Assembly (NCBI GenBank): GCA_900315525.1
Contig: OMZO01000009.1
Span: 27,065-91,064 of the forward strand
DNA: 64,000 nt
Direction of reading: 5' to 3'
Source of the DNA: an uncultured Prevotella sp.
Lineage (GTDB): Bacteria > Bacteroidota > Bacteroidia > Bacteroidales > Bacteroidaceae
A program made the position numbers and the translations under genes. This document shows, in pieces, positions 22,954 to 31,796 of the stretch. Every line of letters begins with the position of its first letter. The first letter of the stretch is position 1. The notes under the pieces were generated by a model. The model was not told the DNA's origin. It was given only the letters and a program-made list of their open reading frames with translations, and made no database searches.

Positions 22954-24969
22954 TTATTTCTTAATCTTATAGAGGCGGAAACTCATAGGCTGCAGCTCGT
23001 CGTTGAGGAAGGTGTTGCTCTTTCCGGCCTCACACTGCAGCGTGCCCTGCTTAGAGGTGATCTTCTCAGGATTGTCGAGGGTGTTCTCGTCATCCATACC
23101 GTCGTGACAGAGGGTAATTGTCTGAGCCGTGCGCTCGCCCTTGATACCCAGGAGGTTCAAGGTGACAGCCTGTTTCTGCTTGGAGGTGTTGATCACCTTA
23201 ACGATGATCTCGCCTGTATTCTTGTCGAATACTGAAGAGGCAAACAGACCGTCCTGACCATCCAGACCTGCAACGGGCTTCTTGTCCATAGTCAAGGTCA
23301 TCATGTTGGTACCCTTGTTCTGGGCATACATCTGCTGTACATAGTAGCTGACGCTCTTGAACATACGGGTGTTGTCGAACCAGATGAGGTCGGGACGCCA
23401 CTGCCAACCCTCAACGTGGGCAAACAGCGGAGCATAGGCTGTCATATAGACGACATCGGCATTGCGCTCGAAATCTGTCATGAATCCAGCCTCAAGGATG
23501 CTGGCCTCGTAGTGGTTCCACTTCTTGCCCTTGCCGTGACAAGCGTACTCACCAGCAAACACCTTCGGACCCTTGCGGTCGTAGCTCTCGTAGCGCAGAC
23601 CACCACACTTGTCGCCGTACTTGGCCTTTGCTTCTGGAGTACCCAGGAACCATGCCTCCGGACGGTAGAAGTGCTCATCGACGAGGTCGGCTTTCTGCTT
23701 CGTCATAGCAGCCCAGCCTTTGTCGAACATCTTACCCTCAGAGTCGGGACCACTGGTACCGACAATCTTGATATTGGGATACTTGGCGCGAATGGCTGCC
23801 ACAAACGGCTCCAAACGCTTGTAATAAAGATCGTCCCACTGTTCGTTGCCGACGCCGATATACTTCATGTTGAAGGGCTCGGGGTGTCCCATCTCAGCGC
23901 GAATCTTACCCCACTCAGAGTCTGCAGGACCGTTGGCGAACTCAATCAGATCGAGGCAGTCTTGGATATAGGGCTGCAACTGGTCGTATGGTACGTGGGC
24001 ATCCTCTGTCTCCCAGTTTTGGAACTGGCAGGCCATACCGACATTGAGTACGGGCAGTGGCTCAGCACCGATATCCTCAGAGAGCTGGAAGAACTCGAAG
24101 AAGCCGAGGCCGTAGCTCTGGAAATAATCAGGGTAGAAACGGTAGGGGAAGGTGTATTCCCAACGATTCTCGTTGAGTGGACGGTTCTCTACTGGTCCAA
24201 TGGTGTTTTTCCATTGATAACGGGTAGCTAAGTCAACGCCCTCCACAATACAACCACCAGGGAAGCGGAGCAAGCCGGGATGAACGTCGGCCAGTGCCTG
24301 AGCCAGGTCTGCACGCATACCGTTCTTACGGTTCTTGAACGTATTGACAGGGAAAAGGCTGACATGCTCCAGATCGACGGTCTTGTCACCATCGAGGTAG
24401 ATGCGGAGCTGTGCCTTCTGGATGGTGCGAGGTGATTTCATCACGACCTCATACTGCTTCCAGTCACTAGAGGTGATGTTGAGCTTGGCTTCGGCAAACT
24501 CCTGCTTTTCCTCCATCGTGGCGCGGTCGATGAACTGCACGATAATCTTTCCCTTGCCTTGAGGAGCCTTGGCCCAGACGGAGAACCGATAGTCCTCACC
24601 CTGTTTCAGGCCGATGCCAAAGAATCCGTCATTCGAGAGACCTGAACGGCGCTCCTTATGACCAGGATAGCGGAGTTCCACATAGTGGGGACAGCGCTCA
24701 AAAGGACCATCGTCCTTCACTTCGAAAGTTCCGAAGGGTTCCCATCCCATCAGACGGTCGGGAAACTCAAAGGAACGGTTTTTGACTAGCTCGCCATACA
24801 GTCCGCCGTCAGCGGCATAGTTGATGTCTTCGAAGAAAAGACCATACATTGTGGACTGAATGGGAGCACCGATTTTCTTGGTGTTTACATCCATCACGTG
24901 GGACTGAGCCGACATTGTGAGGGAAGATAGTGCTAATGCACAAGTTAGGAAACATTGTTTCATCTGCAT
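22954..24969 (-). CDS. Alpha-L-arabinofuranosidase, GH51
   Basis: 671 residues. Signal peptide MKQCFLTCALALSSLTMSAQ, then a GH51 TIM barrel interrupted near 80-200 by a CBM-like beta-sandwich (EDYRFSVWAKAPQGKGKIIV), and a C-terminal beta domain. The acid/base is Glu376 in GVGNEQW, the nucleophile Glu474 in FAGEYACHG. It removes arabinose side chains from arabinan or arabinoxylan outside the inner membrane. It is divergent from a XylE-like sugar transporter, consistent with pentose use. Confidence 0.93.
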   Translation of the reverse strand: MQMKQCFLTCALALSSLTMSAQSHVMDVNTKKIGAPIQSTMYGLFFEDINYAADGGLYGELVKNRSFEFPDRLMGWEPFGTFEVKDDGPFERCPHYVELRYPGHKERRSGLSNDGFFGIGLKQGEDYRFSVWAKAPQGKGKIIVQFIDRATMEEKQEFAEAKLNITSSDWKQYEVVMKSPRTIQKAQLRIYLDGDKTVDLEHVSLFPVNTFKNRKNGMRADLAQALADVHPGLLRFPGGCIVEGVDLATRYQWKNTIGPVENRPLNENRWEYTFPYRFYPDYFQSYGLGFFEFFQLSEDIGAEPLPVLNVGMACQFQNWETEDAHVPYDQLQPYIQDCLDLIEFANGPADSEWGKIRAEMGHPEPFNMKYIGVGNEQWDDLYYKRLEPFVAAIRAKYPNIKIVGTSGPDSEGKMFDKGWAAMTKQKADLVDEHFYRPEAWFLGTPEAKAKYGDKCGGLRYESYDRKGPKVFAGEYACHGKGKKWNHYEASILEAGFMTDFERNADVVYMTAYAPLFAHVEGWQWRPDLIWFDNTRMFKSVSYYVQQMYAQNKGTNMMTLTMDKKPVAGLDGQDGLFASSVFDKNTGEIIVKVINTSKQKQAVTLNLLGIKGERTAQTITLCHDGMDDENTLDNPEKITSKQGTLQCEAGKSNTFLNDELQPMSFRLYKIKK

Positions 24970-25013
24970 ATCAGTTTTAGATAGTTAATAGTCATTTTTT
25001 TATGTTTCAGATG

Positions 25014-25045
25014 CAAAATTAGTTAAAAAGTTGGATAAAAGCAAA
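25014..25045 (-). promoter_or_regulatory. Promoter of GH51 gene
   Basis: Minus strand TTTG (25042-25045), 20 bp, TAATTTTG (25014-25021). Confidence 0.7.
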
Positions 25046-25073
25046 CAAATATCAAATATTTGCTGTAATTTTG
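25046..25073 (+). promoter_or_regulatory. Palindrome and -7 box between GH51 and XylE-like genes
   Basis: CAAATAT-CAA-ATATTTG (25046-25062) is a perfect inverted repeat directly next to the GH51 -33 box and 3 bp before the plus-strand -7 box TAATTTTG (25066-25073). A protein here could control both genes. Confidence 0.5.
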
Positions 25074-25095
25074 TAACTTATTAAGATTATCAACA

Positions 25096-26562
25096 ATGCA
25101 ACAGACTCAGACTGGTAGCAAGAGCTACTTATTTACTATCGTTTTGGTTGCCGTGCTCGGTGGCCTTTTGTTCGGTTATGACACAGCAGTCATCTCCGGT
25201 GCAGAGAAGGGACTTCAGGCTTTCTTCATGGAGGCTAAGGATTTTGCCTATACAGACGGATGGCATGGCTTCACGTCGGCTTCGGCTCTCATAGGCTGTA
25301 TCATCGGCTCGGCCCTTTCGGGTTATCTGGCCACGAATTTTGGCCGCAAGAAGTCGTTGATTATTGCGGGACTTCTCTTTTTCGTTTCGGCCCTTGGCTC
25401 GATGGATCCGGAGTTCCTCTTTTTTGAATACGGTGTTCCTACCTATTCGCTGCTTATCACCTTTAATATATATAGGGTGATTGGTGGTATTGGCGTGGGA
25501 CTTGCCTCTGCCATCTGTCCGATGTATATCGGTGAGGTGGCGCCTTCCAATATCCGTGGTATGCTTGTCAGTTGGAACCAGTTTGCCATTATCTTTGGTC
25601 AGCTGGTGGTCTATTTCGTTAACTTCTTCATCCTGGGCGATCATATCCAGCCGCTCGTTGAGGAGATGGGTAAAGGACTGGCAGCCATCAATCCTGCTGC
25701 ACAGTGGACAGTGACCACTGGTTGGCGCTATATGTTCGGTAGTGAGGCTGTACCCGCTGGACTTTTTGCCCTGCTGATCTGTTTCGTTCCTGAGACACCG
25801 CGTTACCTTGTGAGCGTTGGCGAGGATCAGAAGGCGTTGGGTATCCTCTCGAAGATCAACGGTTCGACCAAGGCTGCCCAAATCCTGCAGGATATCAAGG
25901 ACACGATGGTGGTGAAGACCGAGAAACTGATGACCTACGGTGCACTCTGTATCTTTGTGGGTATCATGCTCAGTGTGTTCCAGCAGGCTGTAGGTATCAA
26001 TGCTGTGCTCTATTACGCACCGCGTATCTTTGGTGACATGGGCATGGACAATCCGATGATTCTGACGGTGTTCATGGGTATCGTCAATATCTCGTTCACG
26101 CTGGTGGCAGTGTTCACGGTTGAGAAACTGGGGCGCAAACCGCTGCTCATCTGCGGTTCGCTCGGCATGGCCCTTGGTGCCTTCGGTGTGGCTGTGACCT
26201 TTGGTCATGCGAATCTGGAGTTGGTGGCGGCTGTTTCACTTTTGGTCTATTCCGCCTCGTTCATGTTCTCATGGGGTCCCATTTGCTGGGTGCTCATAGC
26301 TGAGATATTCCCCAACACCATCCGTGGTGCGGCTGTGGCCATTGCCGTAGCTTTCCAGTGGATCTCCAACTTCATCGTCAGCTCTTCTTTCGTGCCGATG
26401 TTTAATATGCACCTGACGGAAGGCGACGATTTCGGACACTGGTTCACTTATGGCCTTTATGGTGTGATTTGTGTGATTGCGGCTCTGTTCGTATGGCGCC
26501 TTGTGCCTGAGACAAAGGGTAAGACGCTGGAGGATATGAGCAAGCTTTGGAAGAAAAACTAA
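25096..26562 (+). CDS. xylE: MFS sugar/proton symporter, xylose-transporter (XylE) type
   Basis: 488 residues with twelve membrane helices. Sugar porter signatures: GGLLFGYDTAVISGAE (helix 1), NFGRKKS (loop 2-3), PETPRYLV (central), QQAVGINAVLYYAPRIF (helix 7), GRKP and PETKGKTLEDM (C-terminus). QQ-GIN is the sugar-binding motif. It takes up a pentose or hexose across the inner membrane; xylose is likely given similarity to XylE and the divergent arabinofuranosidase, but arabinose or glucose cannot be excluded. Confidence 0.85.
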   Translation: MQQTQTGSKSYLFTIVLVAVLGGLLFGYDTAVISGAEKGLQAFFMEAKDFAYTDGWHGFTSASALIGCIIGSALSGYLATNFGRKKSLIIAGLLFFVSALGSMDPEFLFFEYGVPTYSLLITFNIYRVIGGIGVGLASAICPMYIGEVAPSNIRGMLVSWNQFAIIFGQLVVYFVNFFILGDHIQPLVEEMGKGLAAINPAAQWTVTTGWRYMFGSEAVPAGLFALLICFVPETPRYLVSVGEDQKALGILSKINGSTKAAQILQDIKDTMVVKTEKLMTYGALCIFVGIMLSVFQQAVGINAVLYYAPRIFGDMGMDNPMILTVFMGIVNISFTLVAVFTVEKLGRKPLLICGSLGMALGAFGVAVTFGHANLELVAAVSLLVYSASFMFSWGPICWVLIAEIFPNTIRGAAVAIAVAFQWISNFIVSSSFVPMFNMHLTEGDDFGHWFTYGLYGVICVIAALFVWRLVPETKGKTLEDMSKLWKKN

Positions 26563-26582
26563 CTACAATAATATAAAATACA

Positions 26583-26939
26583 ATGAAGAAAGTTCTAGTA
26601 GCAGAAGACAATGACAGTAACTTCATTCTGATGACTTATATCTTAAAGAAGTACTATCAGTATGATCGTGCAAAAAATGGACAAGAGGCTGTCGAAATGG
26701 TCGATAAAGGTGGTTTTGATATCGTTCTGATGGATATCAAGATGCCGGTGATGGATGGTCTGGAGGCGACAAAGCGCATTAAGGAGGCTCATCCCGAACT
26801 GCCTATCGTAGCTTTGACGGCAAATGCCTTTGACAACGACCGTCAGCTGGCTTTTGATGCCGGTTGCGTGGATTTCCTGTCGAAGCCTGTCAGCAGCGAG
26901 GCTTGTATCTCCACCATTAAGAAATATGTAGGGGAATAG
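26583..26939 (+). CDS. Stand-alone response regulator receiver (CheY-like)
   Basis: 118 residues, a single REC domain. Acidic pair E8/D9, phosphorylated D51 in VLMDIKMP, Thr in ALTAN and Lys in LSKPV are all present. No output domain, so it must act by protein contact, for example as a phosphorelay member downstream of a hybrid kinase. It follows the transporter by 20 bp and may share its transcript. It converges on dnaX with a 2 bp gap. Confidence 0.88.
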   Translation: MKKVLVAEDNDSNFILMTYILKKYYQYDRAKNGQEAVEMVDKGGFDIVLMDIKMPVMDGLEATKRIKEAHPELPIVALTANAFDNDRQLAFDAGCVDFLSKPVSSEACISTIKKYVGE

Positions 26940-26941
26940 GT

Positions 26942-28717
26942 CTAAGCCAACTCTAAATCGAATGCCTGCCGTAGTTTCTCTATGGCAAGATTTTCTTTGC
27001 TCATTAGTTCGAATTGTTCACGACGGGAGAGTATCTTGGCTTGTTCCTGATGCTCGGCAACGCGAATGTCCAGTGTGATGTTTGCATTCTGGAGTGATTG
27101 CTTCAGTGTGTTGACAATCCTCCCCCTGAAGTCATCCATTTCTTGCTTAATGAGTGCATTATCGACGGTTACCTCAATTCGCGGCAGTTCGATAATCACA
27201 GGATTCATATTCTTCATGCGGGTAGCGATGCCATAGAGCTCTTTTGGCATGCGGTTGCACATAGCCATCCACTGCAGTTCCAGGTCTTCTTGTGAGAAAA
27301 CGGCATCGGTCTGTTGCTCCACTGCTGCAGACACAGAACCTGGGATAATCTTCATCTTCGATGGCTTTCCCTGATTGCGGAGGTTGTTCCACGAAAAACC
27401 AATGCCGCCAATCTTCATGGCGGGACTGGCAGGAGCGCTTGGCTTAGGCTGGGGATTAGGATTCTCTGAGTGAGCGGGCTTACTGATAGCGTTGGGCTTA
27501 GCGGATACGACAGGTTTAGCCGCAACTACCTGTGGGGTTGCATTCTGGGGCTGGGACTGTCGTATCAGGTTCTTAAACAGGGTTTTCAATCTTCTGGGGC
27601 GACGCCCCGCGCTGGCATCATCGTCTGGCTGTGTGATCTGGGCAATCTCAATGAGCGTCAACTCCACAAGCAGACGCTTGTTTGAAGACTGTCGATAGTT
27701 GATGTCGCATTGGTTCATCAGTTTCAGCGCTTGATAGAGAAAACGTGTTTCACAGTGTTTGGCCTGTTCTTGATAGCGCTGTCGCTGCTGGTCGCTGACC
27801 TCCAGCAGAGGAAGAGTCTGCGGATCCTTTGCCATCAATACGTTACGTACATGTTTGGCAAGGCCTTGAATCAGCAGACCTCCGTCAAAACCTTTGTTGA
27901 TGACATTATTAAGTAGCACCATGATGTCGCTGACTTTATTCGCGACGGCTAAGTCAATTATCTGGAAATAGTTCTCGGCATCGAGCACATTCAGGTCTTC
28001 AATCACTTTCTCATAGGTGATATTGCCCTGACAGAAAGAGGCTGCTTGGTCGAAGATAGATAAGGCGTCGCGCATACCGCCATCAGCTTTCTCTGCAATG
28101 ACTGCCAGTGCCTGTTCCTCATAGGTGATACCTTCCTGATCTGCTACGTGTTTCAGGTGGTCAACAGTATTGCGGATGGTCATACGCTCGAAGTCGTAGA
28201 TCTGGCAGCGGCTGAGAATGGTCGGCAGGATCTTGTGCTTCTCAGTAGTGGCAAGGATGAAAATGACATGTGCAGGCGGTTCCTCCAATGTCTTCAGGAA
28301 AGCATTGAAGGCTGCTGTAGAAAGCATATGCACCTCGTCGATGATAAACACCTTGTATCTGCCAAGCTGTGGCGGGATACGTGTCTGTTCCATCAGAGTC
28401 TTGATGTGCTCTACAGAGTTGTTGCTGGCTGCGTCGAGCTCGAAGATGTTCAGTGAACGCTGCTCATTGAACGACTGGCAACTCTCACATTCGTTGCAGG
28501 CTTCCCCGTCGGCTGTAGGGTTCTGACAGTTGATGGCCTTGGCAAAAATACGTGCACAGGTTGTCTTTCCTACACCTCGTGGTCCGCAAAAGAGATAGGC
28601 ATGAGCCAGTTTCCCACTTTTGACGGCATTCTTCAGCGTCGTGGTCAGTGCACTCTGTCCCACAACAGTGTCGAAGGTCATCGGACGGTATTTCCTGGCC
28701 GAAACAATATATTCCAT
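26942..28717 (-). CDS. dnaX: DNA polymerase III subunits gamma/tau
   Basis: 591 residues. AAA+ clamp-loader core: Walker A GPRGVGKT (45-52), the four-cysteine zinc module (CQNPTADGEACNECESC), DEVHMLS (Walker B), and the LATTEKHKI sensor region. Domain III and a low-complexity Pro/Ala/Lys linker (about 385-440) are followed by a C-terminal tau-like part. With HolA and HolB (holB starts this window) it loads the beta clamp. I see no slippery A-run that would make gamma by frameshift. Confidence 0.95.
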   Translation of the reverse strand: MEYIVSARKYRPMTFDTVVGQSALTTTLKNAVKSGKLAHAYLFCGPRGVGKTTCARIFAKAINCQNPTADGEACNECESCQSFNEQRSLNIFELDAASNNSVEHIKTLMEQTRIPPQLGRYKVFIIDEVHMLSTAAFNAFLKTLEEPPAHVIFILATTEKHKILPTILSRCQIYDFERMTIRNTVDHLKHVADQEGITYEEQALAVIAEKADGGMRDALSIFDQAASFCQGNITYEKVIEDLNVLDAENYFQIIDLAVANKVSDIMVLLNNVINKGFDGGLLIQGLAKHVRNVLMAKDPQTLPLLEVSDQQRQRYQEQAKHCETRFLYQALKLMNQCDINYRQSSNKRLLVELTLIEIAQITQPDDDASAGRRPRRLKTLFKNLIRQSQPQNATPQVVAAKPVVSAKPNAISKPAHSENPNPQPKPSAPASPAMKIGGIGFSWNNLRNQGKPSKMKIIPGSVSAAVEQQTDAVFSQEDLELQWMAMCNRMPKELYGIATRMKNMNPVIIELPRIEVTVDNALIKQEMDDFRGRIVNTLKQSLQNANITLDIRVAEHQEQAKILSRREQFELMSKENLAIEKLRQAFDLELA

Positions 28718-28740
28718 ATTTGTTCTGAGTAAATTTTTGG

Positions 28741-28799
28741 CAAAGATACAAAAAAGTTGGGAAATAAGAATTAAGAATTAAGAGAATTTTGTATCTTTG
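28741..28799. promoter_or_regulatory. Divergent -7 boxes for dnaX and divIC
   Basis: CAAAGATA (28741-28748) is the minus-strand TATCTTTG of dnaX, and TATCTTTG (28792-28799) is the plus-strand box of the next gene. The two lie 43 bp apart around an AT-rich stretch with ATTAAG repeats. Neither has a canonical -33. Confidence 0.5.
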
Positions 28800-28817
28800 C
28801 AGACAAATTAGAAATAT

Positions 28818-29177
28818 ATGAAAGTATTTAGAAGCATCAAGGCTTTTCTGCTCAGCATATGGCATTCTATGTTCTTCAAGTATGCCGTTGTCTGTATCTT
28901 GGGTGTCCTCATAGTGGGATTTCTCGACGAGAACAGTTTCTGGAGCCATATGAAGAATCGTCAGCGCATCAATGAACTGCAGGAGGAGACAGCCAAATAC
29001 AATGCTGAGTTCCGGCGTGATCAGGCGCGAATACGGGAACTGGACAGAAATCCTAAGGCCATGGAAAAAATTGCCAGGGAACGTTTCTTCATGAAAGCCG
29101 ATGACGAAGACATCTTCGTGCTGAGTGATGATGATCGTGAGATTAAAGGTGTGGTAGGAGATGAGACAGCTGAATAA
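28818..29177 (+). CDS. FtsB/DivIC-like septum formation initiator
   Basis: 119 residues. A short cytoplasmic start, one membrane helix (about 21-37), then a periplasmic coiled coil (RINELQEETAKYNAEFRRDQ) and the conserved tail NPKAMEKIARERFFMKADDEDIF, split here across the two parts NPKAMEKIAR and ERFFMKADDE. This is the DivIC/FtsB arrangement; the protein links FtsL and FtsQ in the divisome. It overlaps the next membrane-protein gene by 17 bp. Confidence 0.85.
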   Translation: MKVFRSIKAFLLSIWHSMFFKYAVVCILGVLIVGFLDENSFWSHMKNRQRINELQEETAKYNAEFRRDQARIRELDRNPKAMEKIARERFFMKADDEDIFVLSDDDREIKGVVGDETAE

Positions 29178-29562
29178 GTGGCAGACGGCAGTCTTCCTGG
29201 TAGGTGCCTTTCTGATGGTCGTTGGAGCAGGGCTTAGTGTGCTGGCATGGAAAGGAGCACCTTATGTGTTTTCCGTGGGTGCTTTGGCCTTTGTCACGAT
29301 GCAGATGCTGCAGCGCTATGAAGGGACAAATTTCGTCATCCGCCGCCTGAGGCGAATCATGCTCTTGAGTGACGTGATGTTCTTACTTTCCGCATTGCTG
29401 ATGATAGCCAATATGGGAAATGTTTTTGGACTGAGCCATCTTACATATATAGAATATGTATATAATAAATGGGTCATCACGTTGCTGATTGCGGCAATCC
29501 TTCAGCTTTATTCTACGCATAGAATAGGCAATGAACTGGAAAAAGAGGCAAAAAAACTATAA
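29161..29562 (+). CDS. Small four-helix membrane protein
   Basis: 133 residues with hydrophobic segments at about 9-30, 33-47, 65-85 and 103-120, and a lysine-rich end. No motif points to a function; it is commonly placed next to divIC in Bacteroidales-like order, to my recollection. A strong terminator follows. Confidence 0.6.
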   Translation: MRQLNKWQTAVFLVGAFLMVVGAGLSVLAWKGAPYVFSVGALAFVTMQMLQRYEGTNFVIRRLRRIMLLSDVMFLLSALLMIANMGNVFGLSHLTYIEYVYNKWVITLLIAAILQLYSTHRIGNELEKEAKKL

Positions 29563-29566
29563 AAGA

Positions 29567-29602
29567 TTGCGCATTTGTTTTAAAATGCGCAAATTTTTTT
29601 TT
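29567..29602 (+). terminator. Intrinsic terminator after divIC operon
   Basis: TTGCGCATTT and AAATGCGCAA pair over a short loop and run into nine T residues. Confidence 0.9.
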
Positions 29603-29621
29603 CTACTTCAATATATCGTTG

Positions 29622-29629
29622 TACATTTG
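29622..29629 (+). promoter_or_regulatory. -7 box of DUF4369 lipoprotein gene
   Basis: TACATTTG, 20 bp before the ATG at 29650; T-rich -33 region. Confidence 0.5.
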
Positions 29630-29649
29630 TGCCGCGAAACGAATTATTT

Positions 29650-30450
29650 ATGAACAAGATTCTGTACACATTAGTTGTAATAGCAACACTTACGTCATGC
29701 GCTGAGTCCTATTCGATTCAGGGTACCTCGTCGGTGTCGTCACTTGATGGTAGCAAACTTTATCTGAAGACCGTGAAAGATCAGGAGCTGAAGAATCTGG
29801 ATTCCTGCGATGTGGTTCATGGCAAATTCCGCTTTGCTGGGTTGCTTGATACTGTCAAATTGGCAAATCTCTATATGGACGACGAGTCGCTGATGATGCC
29901 GGTGGTTGTAGAAAAGGGTGAGATTGAGATTCGCATCGATAATACAGGCCGTAACGTCAGTGGAACACCGCTGAACGATAAGCTATATCAGTTTATCAAC
30001 CGTCATGACCAGATTGGCAACGAGATGAACGAGTTGTCGCATAAGCAGAGTCAGATGCTGCTTGACGGTATCGATGAGGATATCATCAATAAGAAACTTT
30101 CAGTCGAGGCAGCTCGTCTGGCCCAGCAGGAAGACAGTCTTGTGACTAATTTCATCGTGGAGAATTTCGATAATGTGTTGGGCCCGGGCGTCTTCATGAT
30201 GATGACGAGTGGTTATCCCTATCCAGTGCTGACACCGCAGATAGAGGATATTATGAGCAAGGCTACCAAGAAGTTCAAGGATGATCCTTATGTCAAGCAG
30301 TACTATCAGACAGCTAACGAGATACAGGCTCGCCAGAATGGCCTGGTTGATGACATGCCCCAGCAGGCTCCTGCTGCTCAAGCACCAGCAGAGAAGCCTC
30401 AACTGCCTGACTCCACGCAGTTGCCTTCACTCAACCTCCCTCAGAAATGA
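29650..30450 (+). CDS. DUF4369-like lipoprotein
   Basis: 266 residues. Lipobox TLTSC (Cys17), then a beta-sandwich with the pattern LDGSKLYLKTVKDQELKNLD, SCDVVHGKFRFAG and the later NVSGTPLNDKLYQF typical of DUF4369, which often precedes a thioredoxin domain in Bacteroidetes. Here no thioredoxin domain follows; the C-terminus is helical and ends in a Pro/Ala/Gln-rich tail. The upstream in-frame GTG at 29629 lies next to the promoter, so 29650 is chosen. It overlaps the dihydroorotase gene as ATGA. Confidence 0.7.
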   Translation: MNKILYTLVVIATLTSCAESYSIQGTSSVSSLDGSKLYLKTVKDQELKNLDSCDVVHGKFRFAGLLDTVKLANLYMDDESLMMPVVVEKGEIEIRIDNTGRNVSGTPLNDKLYQFINRHDQIGNEMNELSHKQSQMLLDGIDEDIINKKLSVEAARLAQQEDSLVTNFIVENFDNVLGPGVFMMMTSGYPYPVLTPQIEDIMSKATKKFKDDPYVKQYYQTANEIQARQNGLVDDMPQQAPAAQAPAEKPQLPDSTQLPSLNLPQK

Positions 30451-31784
30451 AGACGCTGATTAAAGGTGGAACGCTCGTCAACGAAGGGAGACTGTTTGAT
30501 GGCTCCATTGTTGTGGAAGATTCCCGAATAGCGAAGATTATAGAAGGAAACCATACGCCCGATGCATCCTATGATGAGGTCATAGATGCATCGGGCTGTT
30601 TTGTGCTTCCCGGCATTATCGATGACCATGTACATTTCCGTGAGCCGGGTTTGACAGCCAAGGCGGATATGGATACAGAGAGTCAGGCTGCAGCGGCTGG
30701 TGGCGTGACGACCTATTTCGATATGCCGAATACAGTGCCCCAGACCACTACATTGGAAGCCCTCGAAGAGAAGTACGCACTAGGTGCAGAGAAGAGTCAT
30801 GTCAACTATGCCTTTTTCTTTGGGGCCACGAACGACAATGTGGCGCTCTTCTCGCAGCTCGATAAGCGACGTGTTCCTGGAATTAAACTTTTCATGGGTA
30901 GTTCGACGGGAAATATGCTTGTTGATCGTCAGGAAGCCCTTGATCAGATATTTGCCTCTGCTGATATGCCGATCATGGTACATTGTGAGGATACGGGTAT
31001 CATTAATCGCAATATGGCGGCTGCAAAGGAGAAGTATGGAGATGACCCGAACGTAACCCATCATCCTGAAATACGGAGTGCTGAGGCTTGTTATGAAAGC
31101 ACACAGTTGGCTGTGACCTTGGCAAAGAAGCACCAGGCTCGCCTGCATGTGGCTCATCTTACAACGGCCCGTGAATTGGAACTCTTTGGTGACGATCCTA
31201 ATATCACAGCAGAGGCAACAGTCTCTCATCTGTTTTTCTGCGACCGAGACTATTCCTTGTTGGGGACACGCATCAAGTGCAATCCAGCCATCAAGTCTGA
31301 ACGTGATCGTGAAGCGTTGCGTGAGGCGCTGAATGATGGTAGAATCAGCGTTGTTGGTACGGATCACGCCCCCCATCTACTTTCTCAGAAAGAAGGAGGT
31401 TGTGCCAAGGCTGCCAGTGGCATGCCGATGGTTCAGTTTTCTTTGGTGACGATGTTGGAACTCGTTGATCAGGGTGTCCTTTCTCTTGAACGACTTGTGG
31501 AACTGATGTGCCACCATCCAGCAACACTCTTTGGTGTACGCCATCGTGGCTTCCTGCGCGAAGGTTATCAGGCAGATATCGTACTCGTGCGCCCGAACAC
31601 TGGATGGACGGTTACCAAAGAAATCATCCTGAGTAAATGTGGCTGGAGTCCGATGGAGGGACACATGTATCTTTGGCGCGTGGAGCGGACACTCTGTAAT
31701 GGACATACCGTTTGGCAGCAGGGTAGGGTTGATACCAGTTATATCGGGCAACCAGTGGAATTCTCTGCCAAACGAACAGACTAA
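30447..31784 (+). CDS. pyrC: Dihydroorotase
   Basis: 445 residues, class I amidohydrolase. Metal ligands HVHFREPG (near 61), the GIKLFMGS Lys that is carboxylated in such enzymes, MVHCED, VAHLTT and GTDHAPH are all present. It closes carbamoyl-aspartate to dihydroorotate in pyrimidine synthesis. Allantoinase is a near relative but less likely given general context. Start overlaps the stop of the preceding lipoprotein gene (ATGA), so expression is coupled. Confidence 0.88.
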   Translation: MKTLIKGGTLVNEGRLFDGSIVVEDSRIAKIIEGNHTPDASYDEVIDASGCFVLPGIIDDHVHFREPGLTAKADMDTESQAAAAGGVTTYFDMPNTVPQTTTLEALEEKYALGAEKSHVNYAFFFGATNDNVALFSQLDKRRVPGIKLFMGSSTGNMLVDRQEALDQIFASADMPIMVHCEDTGIINRNMAAAKEKYGDDPNVTHHPEIRSAEACYESTQLAVTLAKKHQARLHVAHLTTARELELFGDDPNITAEATVSHLFFCDRDYSLLGTRIKCNPAIKSERDREALREALNDGRISVVGTDHAPHLLSQKEGGCAKAASGMPMVQFSLVTMLELVDQGVLSLERLVELMCHHPATLFGVRHRGFLREGYQADIVLVRPNTGWTVTKEIILSKCGWSPMEGHMYLWRVERTLCNGHTVWQQGRVDTSYIGQPVEFSAKRTD

Positions 31785-31796
31785 CGCCATCTCAAG

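Noticed and set aside
26942-28717. Programmed frameshift in dnaX producing gamma
   Set aside because: No A-rich slippery heptamer with a following hairpin was seen near the end of domain III.
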